A stretch of DNA of 58,568 nucleotides from an uncultured Oscillospiraceae bacterium (GCA_944387125.1 CALXDT010000055.1:1-58568), one strand, 5' to 3'. Shown: positions 6,553-15,124, counted from the stretch's first letter. The notes: generated by a model not told the origin, from the sequence alone. Translations and numbers: made by a program.

Positions 6553-8418
6553 ATGATTGCCAATGAAAAGCAGTGGGAATTCCGGAAAAACCGGAAACAT
6601 CCGGCTGCCCGGATTTTTCGGACACTGGCCGTATCCTGGCTGGCAGCGGCGGCGGTGGAATACCTGGGGCTGCCCGGGGAATACCGGGATCTTTCCGGTT
6701 TGGAGGGACTTCGTCAGATGTCCTTTCCCAGAGTGGTGCTGCTGACCCTGCTGGGTATCCTTTTCTGGAAGCTGGTTTCCCTTTTGGCGGATATCGGGCG
6801 ATTGCAGCGATGGATCCTGGCGGCGCTGTTTGGCCTTTTGGGTGGTGGGGCTGTATCCGCTTCCTTCTCATGGCCGTTTTTGGGGTTCTGCCTGACCATC
6901 ATGTGGATTCTACTGGTCTGCGCAATCAGAGGGTGGGACGGCCGGGAAGCGCCGGCTCCGATCCCGGAACAGCCCTGCCGCCGCTATGGATGCGTTACCG
7001 CTGTGGGAGCGGGTGCATTCTTCCTGTTTGTGTGTCTGTGGACGGGAGCCAGAGTCTTCAGTTTCAGCACACCCTCCTTTGACTTCGGGATCTTTTCTCA
7101 GATGTTTTCCTACATGGAAAAAACCGGCCTGCCGCTGACCACCCTGGAACGGGATGGGCTGCTTTCCCACTTCCGGGTACACGTTTCTCCGATTTATTAT
7201 CTGCTGCTGCCAATTTACGCTCTGGCGCCCACTCCGGCGACCCTGCAAGTCTGCCAGGGGGCGGTGCTGGCCTCCGGGGTGATCCCTCTGTGGAAGCTGG
7301 GAAGGCCGCTGGGGCTGCGGGGAGCGGAGCGGATGGGGTTGTGTTTCCTCCTGCTGCTCTACCCGGCATATGCCGGAGGAACCGGCTATGATCTGCATGA
7401 AAACTGCTTTCTGACACCGCTGCTGCTATGGGTGTTTTACGGAATCCAGGCAGAGAAGCCCCTGATCACCGGCTTGGCCGCAGTGCTGACCCTGATGGTC
7501 AAGGAAGACGCGGGGATTTATGTGGCGGTGATCGGCCTGTGGCTGCTGGTACGCACCTGGCTGCGCCCTTGCGAAAGCGGCCGGCACAGCGGGATCACCG
7601 GCGGGGCGCTGCTGACGGGATCGGTGCTGTGGTTTCTTCTGGTGCTGCGGTATTTGGATTCTGCAGGGGAGGGCGTTATGACCGACCGCTACAGCAATTT
7701 TATCTACGACGGTTCCGGTTCCTTGCTCACCGCCGTCAAAGCGGTGCTGATGAATCCCATGAAGGCGGTATATGAATGCGCCCATGGGGAAAAGCTGAAA
7801 TTCCTGGGGCTGACCATGGGCGCCCTGGCGGCATTGCCGCTGTGCACCCGGCGGTATGAACGATTCATTCTGCTGATTCCGTATCTGCTGGTGAATCTGA
7901 TGTCCGACTACCCCTACCAGCATGACATTTTTTTTCAATACACCTTTGGCTCCACTGCCTTTTTGCTGTATCTCACCGCCGCCAATCTGGGGGACTGGAA
8001 GGGCAGCAGACGCGCGGCGGCACTGGCGGCGGCGCTGGCAGTCAGCGGGATCTGCTTCGGAACGACGGTTGTGCCAAAGGCGGAGACCTACATCAGCCGA
8101 TGGGTTCAGAATGAAGATCACTATGACCGGATCCGCCGGGTGTTGGACACCATCCCCCCGGAGGCATCTGTAACGGCTTCGACCTTTTATACCACATATC
8201 TGTCCCGGCGGGAAATCCTGCATGATTTGAAATACTGTTCCCGGGAGCATCTGCTGGAGAGCCAGTATGTGGTGATCGCTCTGGGAGATGACATGCGAGC
8301 CTATGGGGAAGAGGGAAAAGACAACGAAAACCTGATCCGACTGCTGGAGGAAAACGGCTTTACCCAATGGGAAGCACTGGAAGGAACCCTGGTCGTCTAC
8401 AAACAAACCGGGAAATGA
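6553..8418 (+). CDS. DUF2079 polytopic membrane protein
   Basis: A 621-residue integral membrane protein of the DUF2079 family, distantly related to GT-C fold glycosyltransferases (family knowledge; the substrate is not known). Family landmarks are visible: FDFGIFSQMFSYMEKTGLPLTT, then SHFRVHVSPIYYLLLPIYAL, then YDLHENCFLTPLLLWVFY, then VKEDAGIYVA. Acidic residues in the first loop (DFGIF) and the HEN motif are where a catalytic site would be expected. About twelve hydrophobic segments are followed by a soluble C-terminal tail of about 110 residues. It stands alone between terminators. The start abuts a hairpin, described separately. Confidence 0.85.
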   Translation: MIANEKQWEFRKNRKHPAARIFRTLAVSWLAAAAVEYLGLPGEYRDLSGLEGLRQMSFPRVVLLTLLGILFWKLVSLLADIGRLQRWILAALFGLLGGGAVSASFSWPFLGFCLTIMWILLVCAIRGWDGREAPAPIPEQPCRRYGCVTAVGAGAFFLFVCLWTGARVFSFSTPSFDFGIFSQMFSYMEKTGLPLTTLERDGLLSHFRVHVSPIYYLLLPIYALAPTPATLQVCQGAVLASGVIPLWKLGRPLGLRGAERMGLCFLLLLYPAYAGGTGYDLHENCFLTPLLLWVFYGIQAEKPLITGLAAVLTLMVKEDAGIYVAVIGLWLLVRTWLRPCESGRHSGITGGALLTGSVLWFLLVLRYLDSAGEGVMTDRYSNFIYDGSGSLLTAVKAVLMNPMKAVYECAHGEKLKFLGLTMGALAALPLCTRRYERFILLIPYLLVNLMSDYPYQHDIFFQYTFGSTAFLLYLTAANLGDWKGSRRAAALAAALAVSGICFGTTVVPKAETYISRWVQNEDHYDRIRRVLDTIPPEASVTASTFYTTYLSRREILHDLKYCSREHLLESQYVVIALGDDMRAYGEEGKDNENLIRLLEENGFTQWEALEGTLVVYKQTGK

Positions 8419-8427
8419 CCGGAACAG

Positions 8428-8463
8428 AAAAAGGAGCGCCTTCAACAGGAGACGCTCCTTTTG
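8428..8463 (+). terminator. Terminator after the DUF2079 gene
   Basis: AAAAAGGAGCG and CGCTCCTTTT flank a 14-base loop. The element is symmetrical enough to serve the convergent small gene on the minus strand as well. Confidence 0.75.
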
Positions 8464-8483
8464 CGATACAGGGAATCCGGTGG

Positions 8484-8702
8484 TCAAAGGAACGCTTTCA
8501 CGGCCGCCCACAGGGCAATAAGGATCCCGGCCGCAATCAGACAGCTTTTGGGATTGGCCCAGTTGAGGGTCCAGCCAAGGCTCCTGGGCTTTCTGACCAC
8601 CCAATTTGCGTCTTCCGGGTTGGCATAGGTGATGGCGCCGGTTTGCTGATACCACCTGGTTACTTCCTCAGCCGTCCACTTGCGCTTCTTTTGTGTCCGC
8701 AT
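8484..8702 (-). CDS. Small DUF5808-type membrane protein
   Basis: A 72-residue protein with a basic N-terminus, a middle stretch ITYANPEDANWVVRKPRSLGWTLNWANP matching the DUF5808 pattern (YxNPED...GWTLNxxNP), and one C-terminal membrane segment (about 53-72). No function is known for the domain; it is often found at the end of SdpI-like membrane proteins. AAGGAGG lies 13 bases before the ATG, rather far. It sits 35 bases after coaBC read from the opposite end, so it is downstream of coaBC on the same strand and could be read through from it. Confidence 0.7.
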   Translation of the reverse strand: MRTQKKRKWTAEEVTRWYQQTGAITYANPEDANWVVRKPRSLGWTLNWANPKSCLIAAGILIALWAAVKAFL

Positions 8703-8737
8703 CTGCCTGCACCAGCCTCCTTCCCGCAGGGATTTTC

Positions 8738-9943
8738 TCAGTCCCGGATCCTGGGCAGATACTGCAGCGCCTGATCCAAAATGGCGTTGGCGGCGGATTC
8801 CTTGGACTGCAGGGGAAGCTCCAGCGTGTTGTCCGGGGTAATGATGGTGATTACATTGGTATCAGTGCCAAACCCGGCGCCTGCCACCTTCAGATTGTTG
8901 GCGCAGATCATGTCCAGATTCTTTTTTTGGAGTTTTTGACGGCTGTTTTCCACCAGGTTCTGGGTTTCCATGGAGAAGCCGCAGAGGACTTGCCCGGGGC
9001 GGCGGTGATTTCCCAGCCAGGCTAGGATGTCCTGGGTGCGCTTCATGGGAATGAAAAAACTGTCGTCCTGCTTTTTGATCTTGTGGTCGCTGCAGACTTC
9101 CGGGGTATAGTCCGCTACGGCGGCGGCTTTTATGATCAGATCCGCTTTCGGCGCGTGGGCTGTCACGGCTTCAAACATATCCTGGGCACTGGTGACGGGA
9201 ATGACCCTTACAAAGGGGGGCGGGGTCAGGGCGGCAGGGCCGGAAATCAGAGTCACATCCCCGCCCCGGAGCATGGCCATTTTGGCCAGGGCATAGCCCA
9301 TTTTTCCGGTGGAGTGGTTGGTCACATACCGAACGGGATCCAGTGCCTCCTGGGTGGGGCCGGCAGTTACCAGAACCTTCCTGCCCGCCAGATCCTTGGG
9401 AAGGGCGATTTCCCGGAGAATGTGCTCCAGAAGCAGCTCCGGCTCCGGCAGCTTTCCCTTGCCCACGGCGCCGCAGGCCAAACGGCCGCTGGCCGGTTCA
9501 ATGACCTCCCAGTTGTACCGGCGCAGAAGGGCCAGATTGTCCTGGGTGACTTGATTTTCGTACATATGGGTATTCATAGCCGGAGCGATGAGCTTGGGAC
9601 AGCGGCAGGCCAGCGCCGTGGTGGTAAGCATATCGTCCGCCAGACCATGGGCCAGCTTCGCGCAGATATTGGCGGTGGCCGGGGCGATGATCAGCAGATC
9701 CGTCCGCTCCGCCAGGGAGATATGCTCCACCTGATGGGAGAAGTTTCGGTCAAAGGTATCCACCATCACGCGCCGGCCGGTGAGCTGCTCAAAGGTCAGG
9801 GGTGTGATAAATTCTGTGGCGTTTTGGGTCATCACCACTTCCACGGCGGCATGCTGCTTTACCAGCAGCGAAGCCAGGGCAGCGGCCTTATAGGCGGCGA
9901 TGCCGCCGGTTACGCCCAAAAGGACGGTTTTTCCCTTCAGCAT
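8738..9943 (-). CDS. coaBC: Bifunctional CoaBC (PPC decarboxylase / PPC synthetase)
   Basis: A 401-residue fusion enzyme for two steps of coenzyme A synthesis: ligation of 4'-phosphopantothenate to cysteine (CoaB) and FMN-dependent decarboxylation (CoaC). The N-terminal flavoprotein half opens LLGVTGGIAAYKAAALASLL and carries PATANICAKLAHGLADDML and PAMNTHMYEN, the active-site PxMNxxM motif. The C-terminal synthetase half begins at KVLVTAGPTQEALDPVRYVTNHSTGKMGYALA near residue 190. A cytosolic housekeeping enzyme of normal length. AGGAGG precedes the ATG. It is divergent from the ECF S component, with back-to-back promoters between them. Confidence 0.95.
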   Translation of the reverse strand: MLKGKTVLLGVTGGIAAYKAAALASLLVKQHAAVEVVMTQNATEFITPLTFEQLTGRRVMVDTFDRNFSHQVEHISLAERTDLLIIAPATANICAKLAHGLADDMLTTTALACRCPKLIAPAMNTHMYENQVTQDNLALLRRYNWEVIEPASGRLACGAVGKGKLPEPELLLEHILREIALPKDLAGRKVLVTAGPTQEALDPVRYVTNHSTGKMGYALAKMAMLRGGDVTLISGPAALTPPPFVRVIPVTSAQDMFEAVTAHAPKADLIIKAAAVADYTPEVCSDHKIKKQDDSFFIPMKRTQDILAWLGNHRRPGQVLCGFSMETQNLVENSRQKLQKKNLDMICANNLKVAGAGFGTDTNVITIITPDNTLELPLQSKESAANAILDQALQYLPRIRD

Positions 9944-9973
9944 AGTGGTTCCTCCTGTGTATTCAGTAAGAAT

Positions 9974-10002
9974 AGTATACTCGTTTTTGGGGATGCTGTA
10001 AA
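9974..10002 (-). promoter_or_regulatory. coaBC promoter
   Basis: Minus strand TTTACA (9997-10002), 17-base spacer, TATACT (9974-9979), about 30 bases upstream of the coaBC start. Confidence 0.75.
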
Positions 10003-10041
10003 GGCAAAGCGGGGAAATTTTCCGAGACGGGAAAGTTTTCC

Positions 10042-10070
10042 TTGTAATTCTCCCAGGCCGCTGTTATAAT
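10042..10070 (+). promoter_or_regulatory. Promoter of the ECF S component-coaX operon
   Basis: TTGTAA (10042-10047), 17-base spacer, perfect TATAAT (10065-10070). It is divergent from the coaBC promoter, 39 bases away. Confidence 0.75.
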
Positions 10071-10143
10071 GTTGCCTGGAGCGAAAAGCTCTGAATTTGC
10101 GCTGTATCCTCCTCAGGAGGAACGGCAGCAGGAGGTAATACGT

Positions 10144-10776
10144 ATGTCAACTCGTAAAATGGACACCCGGTATATGGCGCTGCTTGCCATGTTCTGCGGT
10201 GTTCTTTTGGTTATGGGCATGACGGGAATCGGATTTATTCCTCTGCCTGTGATCAAGGCCACAACGATGCACATCCCGGTGATCCTGGGAGCTGTTTTGC
10301 TGGGCCCGGGCGCGGGCGCGGTGCTGGGGGCGGTATTCGGCCTGTGCTCCATTTGGGTCAATACCACGTCGCCGGGGCTGCTGGCCTTTGCCTTTTCCCC
10401 GTTTATGTCCACGGAAGGGCTGGTCGGTGCGGCCAAAAGCCTTTGGATCGCCCTGGGGTGCCGGATTCTGCTGGGGGTGATTGCCGGTTATCTTTGGAGG
10501 ATCCTGAAAAAATGGATTCGGAAGGACTATATCGCCCTTCCGGTCACGGCCGTGATCGCGACCCTCTGCCACACGGCGCTGGTCATGGGCAGCATTTATG
10601 TGCTCCTGGCGCAGCAGTACGCTGAGGCGAAAAATGTGGCCGTTACCGCTGTGTTTGGACTGGTGATGGGAACCGTGACCGCTTCCGGGATTCCGGAGGC
10701 CATCGCGGCGGCCATTCTGGTGACGGTGATCGGAAAATCCCTGCTGCACCTGATGGAGCGGATGAAAAAACGTTAA
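10144..10776 (+). CDS. ECF transporter S component, probably pantothenate (PanT-like)
   Basis: A 210-residue integral membrane protein with about six hydrophobic segments, of the ECF S-component type that captures a vitamin and delivers it to a shared EcfAAT energizing module. The opening DTRYMALLAMFCGVLLVMGMTGIGFIPLPVIKATTMHIPVILGAVLLGPGAGAVLGAVFG is the classic S-component N-terminus. The substrate is inferred only from context: it lies 11 bases before coaX and divergent from coaBC, so pantothenate is most likely. No ecfA or ecfT gene is in the window. GGAGG at 10132-10136 fixes the start at 10144 rather than an upstream in-frame ATG at 10069. Confidence 0.85.
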   Translation: MSTRKMDTRYMALLAMFCGVLLVMGMTGIGFIPLPVIKATTMHIPVILGAVLLGPGAGAVLGAVFGLCSIWVNTTSPGLLAFAFSPFMSTEGLVGAAKSLWIALGCRILLGVIAGYLWRILKKWIRKDYIALPVTAVIATLCHTALVMGSIYVLLAQQYAEAKNVAVTAVFGLVMGTVTASGIPEAIAAAILVTVIGKSLLHLMERMKKR

Positions 10777-10787
10777 GGAGATCGATT

Positions 10788-11555
10788 ATGCTGTTAGCCA
10801 TCGATATCGGAAATACCAATTTGGTGATCGGATGTTTCCGGGAGAACACCCTGGTGTTCAAAGCCCGCATTGCCACCGACAAGGCCAGAACATCCGACCA
10901 GTACGGCGTGGAAATCAAAAACATGATGGAAGCATTCGGGGTGCAGATCCGGGATATTGACGACTGCATCATTTCCTCGGTGGTTCCGCCGGTATTTAAC
11001 TCTGTGCGAACAGGCGTGCTGAAGATCATTGGCAAGCAGCCGATGGTGGTAGGGCCGGGACTGAAAACCGGTTTGAATATACAAATGGATGTGCCCTCTC
11101 AGGTGGGCAGCGACCGAATCGTGATTGCGGTGGCGGCGCTGGCGGAATACCAGGCCCCTTTGATCCTGATGGATTTGGGAACGGCTACCACCATCGAAGT
11201 GGTGGAGCCGGAGAACCGGTATATGGGCGGCGTGATCCTGCCGGGCGTGAAGATTTCTTTGGAAGCCCTTACCAACCGGGCGGCGCAGCTGCCGGGGATC
11301 AGCCTGGACAAGCCAAAGCATGTGATCGGGAAAAATACCGTGGACTGTATGCGAAACGGCATTATGTACGGCACGGCGGCCATGATCGATGGGCTGGTGG
11401 AGCGGATGGAAGAAGAGCTGGGACATCAGGCCACCCTGGTGGCCACCGGCGGCATGGCGCAGTTCATCGTCCCGCTGTGCAAGCGGAAAATCATTTTGGA
11501 AAAGGATTTGCTGCTGAAGGGACTGAACATCCTTTACCAGAAAAACAAACGATAA
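10788..11555 (+). CDS. coaX: Type III pantothenate kinase
   Basis: A 255-residue cytosolic kinase of the CoaX type, which phosphorylates pantothenate in the first committed step to CoA. Signature segments are MLLAIDIGNTNLVIG (phosphate-binding ASKHA motif), GSDRIVIAVAA near residue 105 and LILMDLGTATTIEVV near residue 125. VATGGMAQFIVPLC lies in the C-terminal adenosine motif. Type III kinases need a monovalent cation and are not inhibited by CoA (family knowledge). AAGGAG lies just before the ATG. Together with coaBC and the S component it forms a compact uptake-and-activation set. Confidence 0.95.
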   Translation: MLLAIDIGNTNLVIGCFRENTLVFKARIATDKARTSDQYGVEIKNMMEAFGVQIRDIDDCIISSVVPPVFNSVRTGVLKIIGKQPMVVGPGLKTGLNIQMDVPSQVGSDRIVIAVAALAEYQAPLILMDLGTATTIEVVEPENRYMGGVILPGVKISLEALTNRAAQLPGISLDKPKHVIGKNTVDCMRNGIMYGTAAMIDGLVERMEEELGHQATLVATGGMAQFIVPLCKRKIILEKDLLLKGLNILYQKNKR

Positions 11556-11556
11556 A

Positions 11557-11598
11557 AAGCATCCTGAACGGCGGAACCGTCGTTCAGGATGTTTTTTT
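11557..11598 (+). terminator. Terminator after coaX
   Basis: CATCCTGAACG (11560-11570) pairs with CGTTCAGGATG (11581-11591) and is followed by a run of seven T. Confidence 0.9.
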
Positions 11599-11633
11599 GC
11601 GCCAACAGGGGAAATGCCGGCGGGGTCAATCTC

Positions 11634-11663
11634 TGGAATACCCGGGCAGCCGGGGGCATAGTC
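11634..11663 (+). promoter_or_regulatory. Possible sigma-E promoter of the spoIIIA operon
   Basis: CATAGTCT at 11656-11663 resembles the sigma-E -10 box (CATACAnT), with GGAATA upstream at a spacing near 16. In other spore formers the spoIIIA operon is read by sigma-E in the mother cell. The match is imperfect, so this is tentative. Confidence 0.35.
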
Positions 11664-11682
11664 TGTTCCAGGAGTGATGCAA

Positions 11683-12510
11683 ATGATATGCTCATGGAAC
11701 GAGCTGCTGCTGATTCTGCCGCCCCGGCTCCGGGGGGAGGTGGACAGGCAGGGAAGAACCGGCGCCCAGGAGATTCGGCTGCGGATCAACGCGCCTCCGG
11801 AGGTGGTAACGGGGAACGGAAGCCTTTGGCTTTCGGGAAACTGCACCCCGGAGGAATTGCAATTTGTGGTCAACGCAGCCAGCCGTTACTCCCCCTGGGC
11901 AGCCCAAGGAGCGGCTGAGGGATATCTCACAGCCCCCGGAGGTCACCGCGTTGGGCTGTGCGGCCATGGCGTGATACAAAACGGGATGGTACAGGGGATC
12001 CGGGAGATTCAGTCGGTGTGCATTCGAGTGGCAAGAGATTTTCCGGGGATCGGGGAGCAGGCCGGGAGGCTTAACGGATCTGTTTTAATTATCGGTCCTC
12101 CGGGGTGGGGGAAGACCACTTTGCTGCGGGATCTGATCCGCCAGGTGGCGGAGCGGGCGCCGGTATCGGTGGTGGACGAGCGGGGAGAACTGTTTCCCGA
12201 TGGCTTTTTCCGGGGGAAGCGGGTGGACGTGCTTACAGGATGCCCCAAATCCCAAGGGGTTCTGATGACCCTGCGCACCATGGCGCCTAAGTATATCGCG
12301 GTGGATGAGATTACCCGGGAGGAGGATTGCCGCGCGATGCTGCAGGCAGCAAACTGCGGCGTATATCTTTTGGCTGCCGCCCATGCCGGATCCCTGCGGG
12401 ATCTTCACAGCCGCCCGGTCTATCGGATGCTGCTGGAAGGAAAGGTGTTTGAAACGGTACTGGTTTTACACCAAGACAAATCCTATACTATGGAAAGGAT
12501 GGCATTATGA
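11683..12510 (+). CDS. spoIIIAA: Stage III sporulation protein AA (ATPase)
   Basis: A 275-residue cytoplasmic AAA+ ATPase of the secretion-ATPase superfamily. It energizes the SpoIIIA-SpoIIQ channel between mother cell and forespore. Walker A reads GPPGWGKTT near residue 140; VVDERGELFPDG and the Walker B-like KYIAVDEITREED follow. The GHRVGLCGHGV segment upstream is typical of the family. Three in-frame starts cluster at 11674, 11677 and 11683; AGGAG at 11670-11674 fits 11683 best. First gene of eight, overlapping spoIIIAB by four bases. Confidence 0.95.
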   Translation: MICSWNELLLILPPRLRGEVDRQGRTGAQEIRLRINAPPEVVTGNGSLWLSGNCTPEELQFVVNAASRYSPWAAQGAAEGYLTAPGGHRVGLCGHGVIQNGMVQGIREIQSVCIRVARDFPGIGEQAGRLNGSVLIIGPPGWGKTTLLRDLIRQVAERAPVSVVDERGELFPDGFFRGKRVDVLTGCPKSQGVLMTLRTMAPKYIAVDEITREEDCRAMLQAANCGVYLLAAAHAGSLRDLHSRPVYRMLLEGKVFETVLVLHQDKSYTMERMAL

Positions 12511-13019
12511 GCTATAAAGGAATCGGTGCGGTGCTGATCATTGCCGGCTGCGGCGGATTCGGCCTTTCTCTGGCTGCCGGGTGCAGGCGGGAGGAGGCGC
12601 TGCTTCGCCAGCTGATACGGGTGTTGCAGGCAATGCGCTGGGAGCTGCAATATCGGCTGACGCCTCTGCCGGAACTGTGCCGTCAGGCGGCCGGGGAATC
12701 CGGCGGGGTACTTCGGGAGGTGTTTTCCAGGCTTTCCCGGGAGCTGGATGCCCAAAATGTGCCGGAGGTATCCGCGTGCATGGCGGCGGTGCTGCGGGGC
12801 AGCGGAGATCTGCCGGCGAGCCTGAAAAAACTGCTGCGGCAGCTGGGTCGCTCCCTGGGGCGCTACGACTTAAACGGACAGCTCCAGGGACTGGCCGCAG
12901 TGGAAAGTGCCTGCCGGGAGCAGATGAAGGCGCTGAACCAAAATAAGGAGGTGCGCCTGCGCAGCTATCAGACCTTGGCGCTGTGCGCGGGAGCAGCGCT
13001 GGTTATTCTGCTTGTATGA
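12507..13019 (+). CDS. spoIIIAB: Stage III sporulation protein AB
   Basis: A 170-residue membrane protein of the SpoIIIAB family, similar in topology to GspF-type secretion platform proteins. A hydrophobic N-terminus (IGAVLIIAGCGGFGLSLA) is followed by the family hallmark REEALLRQLIRVLQAMRWELQYRLTPLPELC. A C-terminal hydrophobic segment (TLALCAGAALVILLV) ends the chain. It overlaps spoIIIAA (ATGA) and spoIIIAC (ATGA), indicating translational coupling. Part of the mother-cell half of the feeding-tube complex. Confidence 0.93.
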   Translation: MSYKGIGAVLIIAGCGGFGLSLAAGCRREEALLRQLIRVLQAMRWELQYRLTPLPELCRQAAGESGGVLREVFSRLSRELDAQNVPEVSACMAAVLRGSGDLPASLKKLLRQLGRSLGRYDLNGQLQGLAAVESACREQMKALNQNKEVRLRSYQTLALCAGAALVILLV

Positions 13020-13216
13020 ATATGGATATCGATCTGATTTTTAAAATTGCCGCCATTGGAATCATTGTCTCCATTTTAAACCAGGTGCTGGCTCGCTCAG
13101 GCCGGGATGAGCAGGCTACCATGACCAGTCTGGCGGGGCTGGTGGTGGTACTGATGATACTGGCGCAGAAAATCGCGGATCTGTTTGACCTGGTAAAGAC
13201 CCTGTTTGAGTTCTGA
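13016..13216 (+). CDS. spoIIIAC: Stage III sporulation protein AC
   Basis: A 66-residue membrane protein with two hydrophobic segments (about 6-24 and 38-58) and the family sequence DLIFKIAAIGIIVSILNQVL followed by GRDEQATMTSLAGLVVVL. Length and sequence are typical for SpoIIIAC. It begins inside the spoIIIAB stop (ATGA) and ends overlapping the spoIIIAD start (TGATG). Confidence 0.95.
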   Translation: MNMDIDLIFKIAAIGIIVSILNQVLARSGRDEQATMTSLAGLVVVLMILAQKIADLFDLVKTLFEF

Positions 13217-13611
13217 TGGAGCTGTATTGGAAGGCCGCCGCGGCGGCGCTGCTGGCTGTGATCCTGGGGTCGGCGGTGGGAAAGCAGGAAAAGGACATCT
13301 CCATGCTGCTGGCGGTGGCGGTTTGCGGGATGGTGGGCTCTGTGGTTATTTCCTATCTGGAGCCGGTGCTGGATTTTCTCTGGGAGCTGGAGGATCTGGG
13401 CAGACTGGAAAGCGGGGTGCTGGGGATCCTGCTGAAGGCTCTGGGGATTGGGCTTGTGACCCATATTGCCGCGTGGATCTGCGCCGACGCGGGCAACGGG
13501 TCTCTGGGAGCGATGCTGCAAATGCTGGGTTCTGTGGCAATCTTATACTTATCCATCCCGATTTTTCGGGGATTTTTGACACTGATACAGGAGATCCTTG
13601 GCGCGCTATGA
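13216..13611 (+). CDS. spoIIIAD: Stage III sporulation protein AD
   Basis: A 131-residue polytopic membrane protein homologous to SpoIIIAC but longer. LLAVILGSAVGKQEKDISMLLAVAVC, GILLKALGIGLVTHIAAWICADAGNGSLGAMLQMLG and a final hydrophobic stretch match the family. It overlaps its neighbours by one to four bases on both sides. With spoIIIAC it probably forms a membrane base for the channel (family inference). Confidence 0.95.
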   Translation: MELYWKAAAAALLAVILGSAVGKQEKDISMLLAVAVCGMVGSVVISYLEPVLDFLWELEDLGRLESGVLGILLKALGIGLVTHIAAWICADAGNGSLGAMLQMLGSVAILYLSIPIFRGFLTLIQEILGAL

Positions 13612-14654
13612 AACGACTGATATGGATATTGCTGCTACTGTTGATCTGCGCTCTTGCGCCCCAGGCTGCTGCAGCGGAGCTGGAGGCACCGCAGGTGCCC
13701 CAGTCCGGTGCCGGGGATATGCCTCAGCATACAGATTCCCTTTTCCAAGGCCTTTTGGAGCTGCTGCAAAGGGGATTGATGCAATTGCGCCCGGAACTGA
13801 AAGAGGCGGCCCGGGCAAGTCTTTCCCTGGCGGCTGTGGTGATGATGGTGGGCCTGCTGCGTACCTTTCCCGGAGGTATTCAGCGGATCGGGGATTTGGC
13901 GGGAGCGGCGGCTGTGGCCTGGGTGCTGCTGCGGGATACCAATTCCATGATCTCTTTGGGCGCGGAGACGGTGCGGGAATTGAGCGAATACGGCAAGCTC
14001 CTATGCCCGGTGATGACCGCGGCGCTGGCAGCCCAGGGAGGCACCACAGCTTCCGCTGCCCTTTATGCCGGAACAGCGGCCTTTGACGCCATCCTCAGCG
14101 GCTTGATCGCCGGGGCGCTGCTGCCCATGGTCTATGTTTTCCTGGCGCTGGCGGTGGCGAACAGCGCCCTGGGAGAGGACGCGCTGAAGACCATGCGGGA
14201 TCTGATCAAAAACTTTGTCAGCTGGTGCCTGAAAATTTTGCTGACGGTGTTTACCACCTACATGGGGATCACCGGGGTTGTCAGCGGAAGCACCGATGCG
14301 GTAACACTGAAAGCCGCGAGAGTAACCATTTCCTCCGTGGTGCCGGTGGTGGGCGGAATTCTGTCGGATGCCTCCGAGGCGGTACTGGTCAGTGTGGGAG
14401 TGGCAAAGAGCGCGGCGGGGATCTACGGGATTCTGGCGGTATTGGCAGTGTTTTTGAACCCCTTTGTGACCATTGGCGTTCAGTACCTGACCCTGAAGAT
14501 CACGGCAGGGATATGCGGGGTCTTTGGCGCGAAAAGCGTCACCGGACTGATTGAGGATTTCTCCAGTGCCATGGGGCTGATTCTGGCCATGACCGGTTCC
14601 GCCTGCCTGTTGGTGCTGATCAGCACCATATGCTTCCTGAAAGGAGTGGGTTGA
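13608..14654 (+). CDS. spoIIIAE: Stage III sporulation protein AE
   Basis: A 348-residue protein with an N-terminal signal peptide (KRLIWILLLLLICALAPQAAAA, likely cleaved after AAA), then about seven hydrophobic segments. Landmarks of SpoIIIAE include LCPVMTAALAAQGGTTASAALY, FLALAVANSALGEDALKTM and LKILLTVFTTYMGITGVVSGSTDAVTLKAARVTISSVVPVVGGILSDASEAVL. It is the largest membrane component of the channel. The start at 13608 overlaps the spoIIIAD stop (ATGA); the longer in-frame extension upstream is only the shadow of spoIIIAD. Confidence 0.95.
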   Translation: MKRLIWILLLLLICALAPQAAAAELEAPQVPQSGAGDMPQHTDSLFQGLLELLQRGLMQLRPELKEAARASLSLAAVVMMVGLLRTFPGGIQRIGDLAGAAAVAWVLLRDTNSMISLGAETVRELSEYGKLLCPVMTAALAAQGGTTASAALYAGTAAFDAILSGLIAGALLPMVYVFLALAVANSALGEDALKTMRDLIKNFVSWCLKILLTVFTTYMGITGVVSGSTDAVTLKAARVTISSVVPVVGGILSDASEAVLVSVGVAKSAAGIYGILAVLAVFLNPFVTIGVQYLTLKITAGICGVFGAKSVTGLIEDFSSAMGLILAMTGSACLLVLISTICFLKGVG

Positions 14655-15124
14655 TGGCGGGATTGGGGCGTTATGTGCTTTCCGTTTCCACTGCCGCGCT
14701 GATCTGCGGGATTTTGACGGGCATGGCTGAAAACGGAGGGAAGAAGGAACTGTTCCGGCTTTTGGGAGGCGTCTTTCTGACAATTGTCATAATCCAGCCC
14801 TTGTCCCGGGTGGATCTGGATGCGCTGCTGGATCTTTCGTTTGCTTCCCGGGAGACGGATGCGGCTGTTCAGACGGGGGAAAAACTGGCGCGGGAAGCCA
14901 TGGCGGATATCATAAAATCGGAAACGGAAGCATATATCTTGGACAAAGCTGCCGCGCTGAACGCATCTGTCACCGTGGAGGTGATCCTGGAAGAACGCGG
15001 GACGCCGATCCCGGTGGAGGCAGTGATCAGCGGTGAAGTTTCCCCCTATGCCCGGAGGCGGCTGGAGAACATATTACAGACCGAGCTGGGGATCGCAAAG
15101 GAGAATCAGCGATGGACTGGGTAA
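14654..15124 (+). CDS. spoIIIAF: Stage III sporulation protein AF
   Basis: A 156-residue protein with two N-terminal membrane segments (VLSVSTAALICGILTGMA and LLGGVFLTIVIIQPLSRV) and a soluble ring-forming-type domain. The order and the LGGVFLTIVIIQPL stretch match SpoIIIAF. It overlaps spoIIIAE by one base (TGATG) and spoIIIAG by 13 bases. The C-terminal domain of the family resembles YscJ/FliF ring-building motifs (family knowledge). Confidence 0.93.
   Translation: MAGLGRYVLSVSTAALICGILTGMAENGGKKELFRLLGGVFLTIVIIQPLSRVDLDALLDLSFASRETDAAVQTGEKLAREAMADIIKSETEAYILDKAAALNASVTVEVILEERGTPIPVEAVISGEVSPYARRRLENILQTELGIAKENQRWTG

Noticed and set aside
13206-13607. N-terminal extension of spoIIIAE
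   Set aside because: The in-frame extension is the shadow of spoIIIAD; a signal peptide begins at 13608.
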